A stretch of 22,350 nt of DNA from JBEHWX01 sp048498995 (GTDB taxonomy: Bacteria; Bacteroidota; Ignavibacteria; OLB7): NCBI GenBank assembly GCA_048498995.1, contig JBEHWX010000096.1, forward strand, positions 1 to 22,350, read 5' to 3'. Below, one piece after another: positions 1 through 6,944 of this stretch. Numbering within the stretch: the stretch's first letter is position 1; the number at the start of each line of letters is the position of its first letter. The notes under the pieces were generated by a model, which saw nothing but the letters and a program-made list of their open reading frames with translations, made no database searches and was not told the DNA's origin. The translations under genes were made by a program, and so were the position numbers.

Positions 1-604
1 CGTGCGTCGCCTCCTGCCTGAGCGCGGCCGCGCTCCGGTAGGAGGCGATCTCGGAGCGCTCGCCGGCCAGCTCCGCCATCACCGACCAGGAAGCTCCGGG
101 GCCACCGGCGATCTCCTCGAAGATCATCGTGGCAATCTCCTCCGGCGTCCCCTCCGCGGAGATCGCGAGGTCCGTATCGGCGTAGGCCGCGCGGCGGGCG
201 GCCAGAAGCTCGCGCCAGCGCGCGGCCGGATCGCCGGCCAGCAGCGGACGATCCGCTCCCCCCTCCAGGCGCTTCAGCGCGGTCTCCTCGGAAACCTCCA
301 GGAGCACGCGCGGGCCGCCGGCGCGCATCAGGTCGCGCACGAGCGGATCGACCACGGCGCCGCCGCCGACGGCAACGATGCTGATGCTCCGACGGGAAGA
401 TTGCGCGACGATCCGCTCCACGACCTCCCGCTCGAGGCGGCGGAACTCCCTTTCGCCGCGCGCGGCGAAGAGCGCCGGGATCGGGCCGTGCTCCTGTTCT
501 ATCAGTTGATCGGTATCGAGGAAGGGGACGCCGATGAGCGCCGCGAGCGCGCGGCCGATCGTCGTCTTGCCGGAGCCGGAGGGTCCCTGAAGCCAGTAGA
601 TCAT
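1..604 (-). CDS. aroK: Shikimate kinase (3' part runs off the left edge)
   Basis: Catalyses ATP-dependent 3-phosphorylation of shikimate in the cytoplasmic route to chorismate. The frame starts at an ATG (604-602) and stays open to the window edge (201 codons seen). Visible motifs are the P-loop GPSGSGKTT (residues 8-16), the substrate aspartate in FLDTDQLIE (29-36), FAARGEREFRRLE (47-59), the glycine-rich GGG (80-82) and the lid RPLL (119-122). All match the family in order. A normal shikimate kinase ends at about residue 170, but this one continues at least 30 residues (from about GASWSVMAELAGERSE) without a stop. It may have a C-terminal extension or be fused to another domain; an AroK-AroB fusion is possible, but no AroB motif is visible. 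No strong ribosome binding site is seen. It follows the YbjN-like gene on the same strand, behind a terminator-like hairpin at 781-814. Confidence 0.85.
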   Translation of the reverse strand, partial: MIYWLQGPSGSGKTTIGRALAALIGVPFLDTDQLIEQEHGPIPALFAARGEREFRRLEREVVERIVAQSSRRSISIVAVGGGAVVDPLVRDLMRAGGPRVLLEVSEETALKRLEGGADRPLLAGDPAARWRELLAARRAAYADTDLAISAEGTPEEIATMIFEEIAGGPGASWSVMAELAGERSEIASYRSAAALRQEATH

Positions 605-780
605 GGCGAGGTTGAAGCTGACGGAGCCGGGCGCGGGCCATGGCCGTGAAGCTCCGCGAGAACGGGGAGATGCGGCGAGAGGCCGACGTGACGCCGGCGC
701 GAGGGGATGCGCGGGAAGCGAGCGCCGCGCGGAAGAACCGTCCGATGGGGTCACGCGAGGCATCGCGTGAACATGCAAAG

Positions 781-814
781 AGAGCTTCCGCGACGCGCGG
801 GTCGCGGAAGCTCT
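781..814 (-). terminator. Hairpin, probable terminator of the YbjN-like gene
   Basis: Perfect 14-bp inverted repeat (781-794 with 801-814) around a 6-nt loop. It begins 15 nt past the stop codon of the minus-strand gene ending at 829. On the minus strand it is followed by CTTTGCATG, so the U-tract is short. It separates that gene from shikimate kinase. Confidence 0.75.
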
Positions 815-828
815 CCGAAGCTGACGTC

Positions 829-1296
829 TCAGCCGGCCTGCTCGATCTCCTTGGAGAGCTGCGCGGCCATGTCCCTGGCAAGCGCGCCTCCGGCCATCGT
901 GGCGACCTCATCGTCGTAATGATCGGCGATGGTAGCGACGGTGCGGATCGTTGCCTCGAACGACTCGCGGGTCAGGTTGATGCCGGGGAGCGTATGGGAG
1001 TAGACGACGGTGTTGTCGAAGAGGAGACCGAAGCCGCCGAAGTGAAGCTCGACGTTCTTCTGCAGCAACCACTTCATCACCTCAGCGGTGATGTTGCCGC
1101 CGCTGACCAGCTGACTGGTGAATTCTATGACGACGTCCTCATCGTGCCACGGACGGATCGTGATCGAAACGATGGCCGAGCCTTCCTGGACGGTGAAGAA
1201 GCCGTCCTGAAACTCGACGAAGTCCGGATAGATCTGATGCAGGTGTCCGCGCACGGAGTCGTGCGTCGAGGTGAGCAACTGTTCGATGTCTGCCAT
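829..1296 (-). CDS. YbjN-like (type III secretion chaperone-fold) small protein
   Basis: A 155-residue soluble protein. I read it as a YbjN-domain / secretion-chaperone-like alpha-beta protein from its pattern: an N-terminal helix, then alternating strands (FTVQEGSAIVSITIRPW, VVIEFTSQLV), a helix (AEVMKWLLQKN), strands ending in VVYSHTLPG, and a long C-terminal helix. The frame stays open well upstream, but that extension is arginine/serine-rich and antisense-like across the end of pspA, so the start was placed at MADIEQL (ATG at 1296-1294). The upstream ribosome binding site is weak (AGG). It lies 148 bp downstream of pspA on the same strand and may be co-transcribed. YbjN-fold proteins are often annotated as putative sensory or chaperone-like regulators; the biochemical role here is unknown. 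Confidence 0.7.
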   Translation of the reverse strand: MADIEQLLTSTHDSVRGHLHQIYPDFVEFQDGFFTVQEGSAIVSITIRPWHDEDVVIEFTSQLVSGGNITAEVMKWLLQKNVELHFGGFGLLFDNTVVYSHTLPGINLTRESFEATIRTVATIADHYDDEVATMAGGALARDMAAQLSKEIEQAG

Positions 1297-1444
1297 TGCG
1301 AACCTGAAATTGAATGTGCGGGCTTTGTTGAGCGACGTATCAGCAATCGGCAGGCCGGGCCCGAGGCATCGCACGGCGCGCATGCCGAGCATGGCGCGTA
1401 TACGGAGGCCTCGGGACCGGAGCCGTTTCGAACGGTGCCTCTGC

Positions 1445-2149
1445 TTACTCCTTGTCGGCGGCCGGCAGCTGGCCGGCGCTGCGCGACCCCATGCCGAGTT
1501 GCGCCTTGAGGGCGGCCAGCTCGTCATCGACCTCGGCGCCGGAGCCGAGCGCCTTGAACTGATCCTCGAGCGACGTGTTCTCGTTGGCCAGCTGGGCGAA
1601 GGCTTCGGCCTCCGCCTCGGTCTTCTCGACCTTGCGCTCGAGCTGATCGAACTTCGAGAAGGCATCCGAGCCGACGCCGGCGAAGCTCTGCGAGATCGCC
1701 TTCTTGGCCTTGGCGGCCTGGGAGCGGGCGATCAAGGTGCTCTGGCGCATGCGAGCCTCGTCCAGCTTTCCCTTGAGCTGATCGAGCTGTCCGCGAAGGT
1801 TCACCGAGGTGGCGCGCGCCTCGCCGAGCATCTTGTCCAGGTCGGTCACGTTCTTCTGGATCGAGTTCTTCCGCTCGAGTGCCTGGCGGGCCAGATCGTC
1901 GCGACCGGCGCCGACGGCCTGGAGCGCCTTCTGCTGCCAGTCGTTGGTCTGCGCAAGCTGCTTGTTGTACTGCCGCTCCAGCGACTTCTCGTTGGCGATA
2001 GCCTGACCGACGGCGAGGGTGGCCTTGTTGACCGCTTCCTCCATCTCAATGACCATCTGCTTGATCATCTTCTCCGGATCTTCCGCGCGATCGAGCAGAT
2101 CATTGAGATTGGCCTTCACGATATCGGCCATGCGTCCAAAGATGCTCAT
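1445..2149 (-). CDS. pspA: PspA/IM30 family membrane-stress protein
   Basis: PspA/Vipp1 proteins are ESCRT-III-like, bind the inner face of the cytoplasmic membrane and oligomerise when it is damaged. This 234-residue product begins with the typical amphipathic helix MSIFGRMADIVKANLNDLLD (1-20), followed by AEDPEKMIKQMVIEMEEAV and long heptad-rich coiled coils to about residue 200. The tail is low-complexity (ELAALKAQLGMGSRSAG). Length and order fit the family. The ATG at 2149-2147 is preceded by AAGGAA at 9 nt, better than the upstream extension, which lacks family character. It is the first gene of a minus-strand run with the YbjN-like gene 148 bp downstream. No pspF or pspBC gene is adjacent, so regulation probably differs from the enterobacterial phage-shock operon. 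I saw no clear sigma-54 box. Confidence 0.93.
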   Translation of the reverse strand: MSIFGRMADIVKANLNDLLDRAEDPEKMIKQMVIEMEEAVNKATLAVGQAIANEKSLERQYNKQLAQTNDWQQKALQAVGAGRDDLARQALERKNSIQKNVTDLDKMLGEARATSVNLRGQLDQLKGKLDEARMRQSTLIARSQAAKAKKAISQSFAGVGSDAFSKFDQLERKVEKTEAEAEAFAQLANENTSLEDQFKALGSGAEVDDELAALKAQLGMGSRSAGQLPAADKE

Positions 2150-2233
2150 AGTCTCGAGTTCCTTGAATGTGAATCTTGTAAGCCTGATATATAGACGATT
2201 GCTTCGGCGAGGATCATCGCCGGCCGGCGCTCG

Positions 2234-2252
2234 CGTGCCGGTCACCGGCACG
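2234..2252 (-). terminator. GC hairpin after the biotin carrier gene
   Basis: Perfect 8-bp arms (2234-2241 with 2245-2252) and a 3-nt loop, 14 nt beyond the stop of the gene ending at 2267. No T-run follows on the minus strand, so any termination would be U-tract-independent. It is similar in form to the hairpins at 9486-9504 and 11445-11457. Confidence 0.4.
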
Positions 2253-2266
2253 GTCGCGATCCCGGA

Positions 2267-2809
2267 TCACTGCTCCGGAACCGGGCCGAGCTCGACCAGC
2301 GGGGTTCCCTTCTCGACGGCCGTGCCGGCCTGCGTCACGAGCCGCTTCACGAGGAACGCACCGGGGGACTTTATCTCGTTCTCCATCTTCATCGCCTCCA
2401 GAATGCAGAGCGATGTTCCCTTCTCCACCACGTCCCCTTCGGCGACGAGAATCCCCTTCAGGAGTCCCGGCATCGGCGCGGTCACCATCTGCGCGCCGGA
2501 GGCCGCCGAGGCGGTGTTCTTTCTCAGGTGCCGGAGCCGCTCGTCGCGCTCGGTGACCAGGCGCATCCTGACCGCCTCGCCGCGGATGTAGACCACGTAT
2601 TCGTGCTCGTCATCCCCCTCCTCCACGTAGATCGGGAGCTCGCGTCCCGCCTCATCGATGGCGCTGAAGCCACGAAGCCGGCGCCCAGGTTCGATCTCGA
2701 CCGGACGGCCGTCGATCCAGATGCCTTCTTCGTTCCTCACCGCGCGAAGTTTCGTGTCGCCGAGCTCGACACTGAAGATTCGAGTTCTCTGGTTCATGCC
2801 CTGCAACAT
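2267..2809 (-). CDS. Biotin/lipoyl carrier protein (biotin carboxyl carrier subunit)
   Basis: Small carrier of the acyl-CoA carboxylase type: biotin on a lysine is carboxylated, then used to carboxylate acetyl-CoA or propionyl-CoA. The C-terminal hammerhead domain is complete: APMPGLL, GDVVEKG, then EAMKMEN, in which the central lysine (about residue 141) is the biotinylation site, and a closing AGTAVEKGTPLVEL. The N-terminal ~90 residues form a beta-rich region (RIFSVELGDTK, EYVVYIRGEAVRMRLV), as in stand-alone carriers of Bacteroidota-type carboxylases. Start is uncertain among ATGs at 2821, 2809 and 2797; 2809 has GGGGG 12 nt upstream, whereas that run abuts 2821. No biotin carboxylase or carboxyltransferase gene is next to it, so partners must be elsewhere. 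The role as a carrier is secure; the enzyme it serves is not. Confidence 0.88.
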   Translation of the reverse strand: MLQGMNQRTRIFSVELGDTKLRAVRNEEGIWIDGRPVEIEPGRRLRGFSAIDEAGRELPIYVEEGDDEHEYVVYIRGEAVRMRLVTERDERLRHLRKNTASAASGAQMVTAPMPGLLKGILVAEGDVVEKGTSLCILEAMKMENEIKSPGAFLVKRLVTQAGTAVEKGTPLVELGPVPEQ

Positions 2810-2821
2810 AGGAAATATCAT

Positions 2822-3467
2822 CCCCCTCGGCCAAGAATGGGGTGATTCCGACGACGATTCGTCGCCGAGCCTTCCCCCCTGACCACGCCCCCACCACCGG
2901 CTGGCCGTCCCTGGTCCCGGTTCGGAAACCGCGCTTCAATCGGTGAGGACCGTGAGCGCTCACGATTCGTCACCATGGATCCCCGCTTCCGACAGGGATG
3001 GGACGGTAACGGCGCTCGCGGCGGGACATGGAAACCGATGCGGCTCCACGCCCGACGGCTCCACGCCCTGAGCCGGGAGCCGGTAACAGTGTTTTTCCCG
3101 CCGATGCCCGGTATGCCGCTTGTCGTACCATGCGGGTTTCCCCCCGCGCCGCGGCCAACGCGGCGCTCACCCCGATGCGAGCGCGATGATGGACGAATGG
3201 TTCGATGAACGACGGAACAAGGAACAGGAAGATCCCGAGAAGATCTTTCTCCATGGACTCGACCGGCGCGATGACGGCCACGACGACCGATCGCGAGGCG
3301 AGCTCGATGTCGTCGCCGACCGCGATCGCCTGAGCGATCCCGATCTCAAGAGCGATTTCAGGGCCGACCGCGAACGGAAGCATCCGGCCCCGGAGCTCGC
3401 GCGGGCCGCGGTCGATGCCCGGTCGGATGTACCGGCTCATCCGGTGCCACATCCGACGGCACCTCCA
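2822..3467. other. Gap between the biotin carrier and MATE genes
   Basis: About 650 bp with no gene I can name. The region 3000-3400 shows codon-like structure (low GC at one codon position), readable on either strand in codon-aligned frames. The minus-strand reading is hydrophobic (listed separately). The plus-strand reading is highly charged, in phase with the MATE gene, and looks like an antisense shadow. The MATE promoter must lie here, but I could not pick one. Confidence 0.4.
2970..3383 (-). CDS. Doubtful small hydrophobic ORF, possibly a gene remnant
   Basis: I do not recognise this frame. It encodes 137 residues from ATG 3383-3381. The first ~65 residues are hydrophobic (ALEIGIAQAIAVG, SVVVAVIAPVESMEKD, LLGIFLFLVPSFIEPFV), suggesting one or two membrane segments; the rest is arginine- and alanine-rich and looks non-coding. 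In the first half, codon position 2 is clearly poorer in GC than positions 1 and 3, which is coding-like, but the opposite strand shares that signal because the frames are codon-aligned. No convincing ribosome binding site. It lies upstream of the biotin carrier gene on the same strand. It could be a real small membrane protein, a decayed gene, or noise. Confidence 0.2.
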   Translation of the reverse strand: MLPFAVGPEIALEIGIAQAIAVGDDIELASRSVVVAVIAPVESMEKDLLGIFLFLVPSFIEPFVHHRARIGVSAALAAARGETRMVRQAAYRASAGKTLLPAPGSGRGAVGRGAASVSMSRRERRYRPIPVGSGDPW

Positions 3468-4877
3468 ATGGCCACTCCGGCGCCGGCTCCCGTGGCGACG
3501 GACGGAGAGAACCGGCCGCGAGGCGCGGCCTCGAAGCGCGCCGATCTGACCGACGGTCCGATCGCCTCCACCCTCTGGAAGCTCGCGGTGCCGCTGGCCT
3601 TCGGCTTCATCATCAACGCGATCTACTCCTGGACCGACATGTACTTCGTCTCCCGCCTGGGGGACGACGCGACGGCGGCGCTCGGATTCGCCGACCAGCT
3701 CAACTTTCTGATCTTCACCTTCGGCAGCGGGTTCTCGATCGGCTCCGGCATCGTGATAGCCCGACGCATGGGAGAGCGGCGCGAGCGGCAGGCCTCGGTG
3801 ATCGCCACGCAGGCGTTCACCTTCATGGCCCTCTACTCCACGGCGATCGCCATCCTGCTCTACTTCCTGATCCCCGCGATCTTTCGTGTCTGCGGCATCC
3901 AGGGGCAGGTGCTCTCGCTGGCGACCCTCTACATGTCCACGCTGCTGATCGGCCTGCCGGGGAATCTGCTCACCTTCCAGGCCAACACGTCGATCCGCTC
4001 CACCGGCAACACCATCTTCCCGATGATCGTGCTGATCATCTCCGGGGTGATGAACGCCCTGGTCGATCCGGTGCTGATCTTCGGTCTGTTCGGCATGCCG
4101 AAGCTCGGCATCCAGGGAGCGGCCATCTCCACCTCGCTGGCGATGTGGGTCTCGGCGATCATCAGCATGATCTATCTCTACCGGGGGAAGCTCGGCATCC
4201 GGCTCTACCGGCCGAGCCTCCGGTTCGACTGGGGAGTGATCGGCACCATCTTCTCGATCGGCGTGCCGGCCTCGCTGCAGGGGATGGCCGTCAGCAGCTC
4301 CCGCGTGATCATCATCTCGATCGCCAACGTCTTCGGCACCGCCGCGGCCGCCGCGTATACGATCGGACTGAAGGTGGACATGCTCGTCTTCACGCCGATC
4401 TTCGCCGCCGGCATCGCCATCGAGACGCTCGTCAGCCAGAACATCGGCGCGCGGCGCTACGACCGGGTGAAGCGCTTCCGCTCCACCGCGCTCCGGCACC
4501 TGAGCGGCGTGATCGTCGCGATGGGGCTCGGCATCTTTCTGCTGGCCGCGCCGCTGGCGCGCGTGTTCACCTCCGACCCGGCGGTGATCGACCTGACCGT
4601 TCATTACCTGCACGTGGCGGTCTTCGGCTACCTCTTCTTCGTGATCGGACAGACCGGCACGCGCTCCCTCTCCGGCGCCGGACACTCCCTCCGCTCGATG
4701 ATGATCGTGATGACGATGCTCTTCCTCGGGCAGATCCCGATGGCCTACGCGCTCTCCCACTACACCCCGCTACGCGAGACCGGAGTCTTCCTTGCCGTCA
4801 CGCTCGGATATCTGATATTTGCCGTCGCCGGAACCCTGGCGGTGCGTGGCGAGCGGTGGATGTACAAGAAGGTATGA
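3468..4877 (+). CDS. MATE family multidrug/toxin efflux transporter
   Basis: Inner-membrane antiporter of the MATE (MatE/NorM/DinF) superfamily, which exports cationic drugs or metabolites using a Na+ or H+ gradient. With the start at MATPAPAPVA (ATG 3468) it is 469 residues, close to the family norm of about 450. The N-terminal ~30 residues are hydrophilic; then LWKLAVPLAFGFIINAIYSWTD begins the first half with the usual P-x-x-x-G pattern. About twelve hydrophobic segments follow, with the second half restarting near IGVPASLQGMAVSSSR. Typical motifs include ALGFADQ, ALVDPVLIFG, GIQGAAISTSLAMW and SQNIGARRYDRVKR. The frame is open further upstream, but that part is a charged, non-family sequence. 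It has no regulator beside it, so substrate and control cannot be stated. Downstream is a 7-bp hairpin (4898-4917) without a T-run. Confidence 0.92.
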   Translation: MATPAPAPVATDGENRPRGAASKRADLTDGPIASTLWKLAVPLAFGFIINAIYSWTDMYFVSRLGDDATAALGFADQLNFLIFTFGSGFSIGSGIVIARRMGERRERQASVIATQAFTFMALYSTAIAILLYFLIPAIFRVCGIQGQVLSLATLYMSTLLIGLPGNLLTFQANTSIRSTGNTIFPMIVLIISGVMNALVDPVLIFGLFGMPKLGIQGAAISTSLAMWVSAIISMIYLYRGKLGIRLYRPSLRFDWGVIGTIFSIGVPASLQGMAVSSSRVIIISIANVFGTAAAAAYTIGLKVDMLVFTPIFAAGIAIETLVSQNIGARRYDRVKRFRSTALRHLSGVIVAMGLGIFLLAAPLARVFTSDPAVIDLTVHYLHVAVFGYLFFVIGQTGTRSLSGAGHSLRSMMIVMTMLFLGQIPMAYALSHYTPLRETGVFLAVTLGYLIFAVAGTLAVRGERWMYKKV

Positions 4878-4897
4878 TCCCTCCGCCGGCGCGCACC

Positions 4898-4917
4898 GCG
4901 CGTGGCACATCACGCGC
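4898..4917 (+). terminator. GC hairpin 21 nt after the MATE stop
   Basis: Arms 4898-4904 and 4911-4917 (GCGCGTG/CACGCGC) with a 6-nt loop. No T-run follows, so its function as a terminator is uncertain. Confidence 0.3.
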
Positions 4918-4944
4918 ATGGCGCATGCCCGCGGGGCCGGCGGT

Positions 4945-4964
4945 GAATGTTCTCGATAACATTC
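4945..4964. promoter_or_regulatory. Dyad-symmetric operator candidate upstream of the aldo/keto reductase
   Basis: A 20-bp near-palindrome (arms GAATGTT/AACATTC, 9 of 10 pairs matching) ending 65 bp before the reductase ATG. Its AT-rich arms stand out from the GC-rich surroundings. It has the size of a site for a dimeric helix-turn-helix repressor. I cannot assign the regulator. Confidence 0.45.
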
Positions 4965-4978
4965 CGCACATCATCCTG

Positions 4979-5000
4979 CCGGGGCATGATCATGCTCCGG
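4979..5000. promoter_or_regulatory. Second palindrome upstream of the aldo/keto reductase
   Basis: A 22-bp palindrome centred on GCATGATCATGC; every position pairs if one G-T wobble is allowed, and it can be extended by two more positions on each side. It ends 28 bp before the reductase ATG, so a bound protein could block transcription; in RNA it would form a loopless hairpin near the ribosome binding site. Confidence 0.45.
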
Positions 5001-5028
5001 CGCGGAACGCACATTCAGGGGAGATGTC

Positions 5029-5892
5029 ATGAAGAAACGGAGATTGGGCTCGACCGATATTCACGTGCATGAAGTGGGCTACGGCGCCATGCACCTCTCG
5101 ATCGATCCGTCGCGGAGGCCCTCCGAGGCGGACGCGATCAGCCTGCTGCAGCGGGCCGTCGACGAGCTCGGGATAGATTTCATCGATACGGCCGACGCCT
5201 ACTGCGCCGACGACAGCGAGACCGGCCACAACGAGCGGCTGATCGCCAAGGCGCTTGCCGGCGAGCGCGCCGCCCGGGTGACGGTGGCCACCAAGGGGGG
5301 GAGCGTCCGCCCCGAGGGACGCTGGGAGCGCGACGGCCGGCCGGAGCACCTCAGGAGCGCCTGCGAGGCGAGCCTGCGCGCGCTCGGCGTGGAGCGGATC
5401 TCCCTCTACCAGCTCCACGCTCCCGATCCGCGCGTGCCGGTCGAGGAGAGCGTCGGAACGCTCGCCGACCTGCAGCGCGAGGGGAAGATCGAGCACATCG
5501 GCGTGTCGAACTTCTCGGTGGAGCAGATCCGGAAGGCGCAGTCGGAGGCGACGATCGTCTCGGTGCAGAACCAGTTCTCGGTGATCAACCGGAAACAGGA
5601 GCGGGAGGTGATCGACTTCTGCGAGGCCAACGGCCTCACCTACATCCCGTGGAATCCGATCGGCGGACGCGGACGCGCGCCGGAGCTCGGCCAGCAGAGC
5701 GCGCTCGCCGAGATCGCCGAGCGGCACAAGGTGTCGCCGCACGCCGTGGCGATCGCCTGGCTGCTGCGGCTCTCCCCGGCCATGCTGCCGATTCCCGGCA
5801 CGCGGAGCTTCGACCACCTTGCGCAGGATGTCGACGGCTCCGAGCTGAGCCTCACGACCGAGGAGGTCCGTCGCCTGGACGACGAGCTCTGA
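5029..5892 (+). CDS. Aldo/keto reductase
   Basis: NAD(P)H-dependent oxidoreductase with a cytoplasmic TIM-barrel fold, reducing aldehydes or ketones. It has 287 residues, a usual length. The catalytic tetrad is present: D53 and Y58 in FIDTADAY, K89 in ATKGG and H130 in LYQLHAPD. The cofactor-binding end contains IGVSNFS (157-163), IPWNPIGG and IPGTRSFDHLAQDV. It resembles the AKR groups annotated as general stress or L-glyceraldehyde-3-phosphate-type reductases, but the substrate cannot be read from sequence. The ATG at 5029 follows a good ribosome binding site (AGGGGAG, 5 nt). Two palindromes just upstream suggest repressor control. It is 151 bp downstream of the MATE gene on the same strand, but the hairpins between them suggest a separate transcript. 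A strong terminator closes it. Confidence 0.93.
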   Translation: MKKRRLGSTDIHVHEVGYGAMHLSIDPSRRPSEADAISLLQRAVDELGIDFIDTADAYCADDSETGHNERLIAKALAGERAARVTVATKGGSVRPEGRWERDGRPEHLRSACEASLRALGVERISLYQLHAPDPRVPVEESVGTLADLQREGKIEHIGVSNFSVEQIRKAQSEATIVSVQNQFSVINRKQEREVIDFCEANGLTYIPWNPIGGRGRAPELGQQSALAEIAERHKVSPHAVAIAWLLRLSPAMLPIPGTRSFDHLAQDVDGSELSLTTEEVRRLDDEL

Positions 5893-5924
5893 GAGCCGCG
5901 CCAACGCGAAGAGCATGAACGACG

Positions 5925-5965
5925 AGGCCCCGAAGGGAGCGAATCCCTTCGGGGCCTTGCGTTTT
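5925..5965 (+). terminator. Intrinsic terminator of the aldo/keto reductase gene
   Basis: Perfect 14-bp stem (5925-5938 with 5944-5957), GCGAA loop, then TGCGTTTT. It lies 32 bp past the stop. It also sits just beyond the convergent minus-strand gene ending at 6009. Confidence 0.88.
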
Positions 5966-6008
5966 CGTCGAGCCACCGTCGCCGGAACGGCCGCCGCGGG
6001 GGCACGGA

Positions 6009-6770
6009 TCAGCGGAAGATGATCAGCATGTCGTCGCTGAATCGGGAGGCGTAGACCACCTCGAATCCCTCGTCGCCGAGCTTCTTCACGAGGGTGTCGA
6101 GCGGGATCAGGGTGATGTGGTCGTGCGCGCCGTAATGGTGCCACTCCCGGTCCTGCGCGGCGGCGGCGTTCGGCTGGTAGATCATGAAGTACATCCCTTC
6201 CCTGCGCGCCCGCTTCAGATCGCCGAGAACGTTCAGCAGGATCCGCGGCGTCACGTGCTCCAGGAAGTGGACGAACGAGATGAGCGCCTTCTTCGACGGC
6301 TCGATCTTGCTGAGCACGTCGTCGTAGATGCTGGTGTTCTCGAAGATGAAGTACTTCCGGTAGTCGAGCTCGGCGCTGGATCCGTAGATGCGGCGGAACA
6401 GATCGATGAAGCGCACATACTGCTCGGCGGCCAGATCGAAGATTACGATGCGGCGCGAGGTAAAGTAGGACTCGAGCTTCGGGAAGCCCCCTCCCATGCA
6501 GTAGACCTCGTCGAACGTCGCGGTCTTCCGGAAACGGCGGAGGCGGTTGAAGAAGCGGGGCTTGCGCGCGAGCCTCTCCAGCATGTCGTCGTAGTGCTTC
6601 TTGTCGGCGACGAGATCGGGCTCGACGTTGTTGAAGTACTTCGGCTCCTCGGTGAGGTTGAGGACCGATTCCTTCTTGAGCTGCGTATGGCAGCGCGTGC
6701 ACTCGAGATAGTCGTCATTCAGACGACCTTCGCCGAGCGTTCCTCCGCATATCGGACAGGTAGAGTTCAT
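6009..6770 (-). CDS. Zinc-ribbon, methyltransferase-like protein
   Basis: A 253-residue protein whose substrate I cannot name. The N-terminus is a zinc ribbon with CPIC (C5, C8) and CTRC (C24, C27). The rest reads as a class I SAM-methyltransferase fold: a motif-I-like strand and loop DEVYCMGGGFPKLE (87-100), an acidic end of strand 2 in RIVIFDLAAEQ (107-117), and the methyltransferase-11-like helix SFVHFLEHVTPRILLNVLGD (165-184). The loop lacks the usual aspartate-rich D-x-G-x-G form, so catalysis is not assured. It may be an O-antigen or sugar methyltransferase relative, or a degenerate binding protein. The ATG at 6770-6768 starts directly at the zinc ribbon; the upstream extension looks non-coding. 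Its promoter region contains the three 16-bp repeats at 6897-6944. Confidence 0.75.
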   Translation of the reverse strand: MNSTCPICGGTLGEGRLNDDYLECTRCHTQLKKESVLNLTEEPKYFNNVEPDLVADKKHYDDMLERLARKPRFFNRLRRFRKTATFDEVYCMGGGFPKLESYFTSRRIVIFDLAAEQYVRFIDLFRRIYGSSAELDYRKYFIFENTSIYDDVLSKIEPSKKALISFVHFLEHVTPRILLNVLGDLKRARREGMYFMIYQPNAAAAQDREWHHYGAHDHITLIPLDTLVKKLGDEGFEVVYASRFSDDMLIIFR

Positions 6771-6896
6771 AACGGACGCTGGGATGTGCCGGACGGCGAC
6801 GTCGGAGCGATGCCCATAGCGGACGGGCGCTGCTCCGACGGACGGACGATGTGCTACGAGGAGGAATCCACGGGCTCGACGACGGAGAGCATCGAC

Positions 6897-6944
6897 GACA
6901 CCGGTCAACGGTGACACCGGACAACGGTGACACCGGTCAACGGT
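6897..6944. repeat. Three tandem 16-bp direct repeats
   Basis: Three head-to-tail copies at 6897-6912, 6913-6928 and 6929-6944. Copies 1 and 3 are identical and copy 2 differs at one base. Each holds a small dyad (ACCG...CGGT). They lie about 127-175 bp upstream of the methyltransferase-like gene and overlap the last codons of sua5. The arrangement suits cooperative protein binding or repeat-slippage variation. Confidence 0.85.

Noticed and set aside
1297..1665. Upstream extension of the YbjN-like frame
   Set aside because: The extra residues are an arginine/serine-rich translation antisense-like to coding logic and overlap the 3' end of pspA; the domain starts at MADIEQL.
2150..2233. Sigma-54 promoter for pspA
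   Set aside because: No GG-N10-GC element with suitable flanks was found, although enterobacterial psp operons use one.
3120..3467. N-terminal extension of the MATE frame
   Set aside because: Highly charged, without family similarity; the start at 3468 gives the normal MATE length.
2970..4760. Long minus-strand open frame (about 596 codons) under the MATE gene
   Set aside because: It is antisense to a clear transporter, and its translation is dominated by D, E, R and H, as expected for the reverse complement of hydrophobic codons. Only its last part (2970-3383) was kept, as a doubtful ORF.
6771..6917. N-terminal extension of the methyltransferase-like protein
   Set aside because: Arginine-rich low-similarity sequence that runs into the tandem repeats; the zinc ribbon begins at the ATG at 6770.
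6897..6944. CRISPR-like array
   Set aside because: The units abut with no spacers and are only 16 bp; no cas genes are present.
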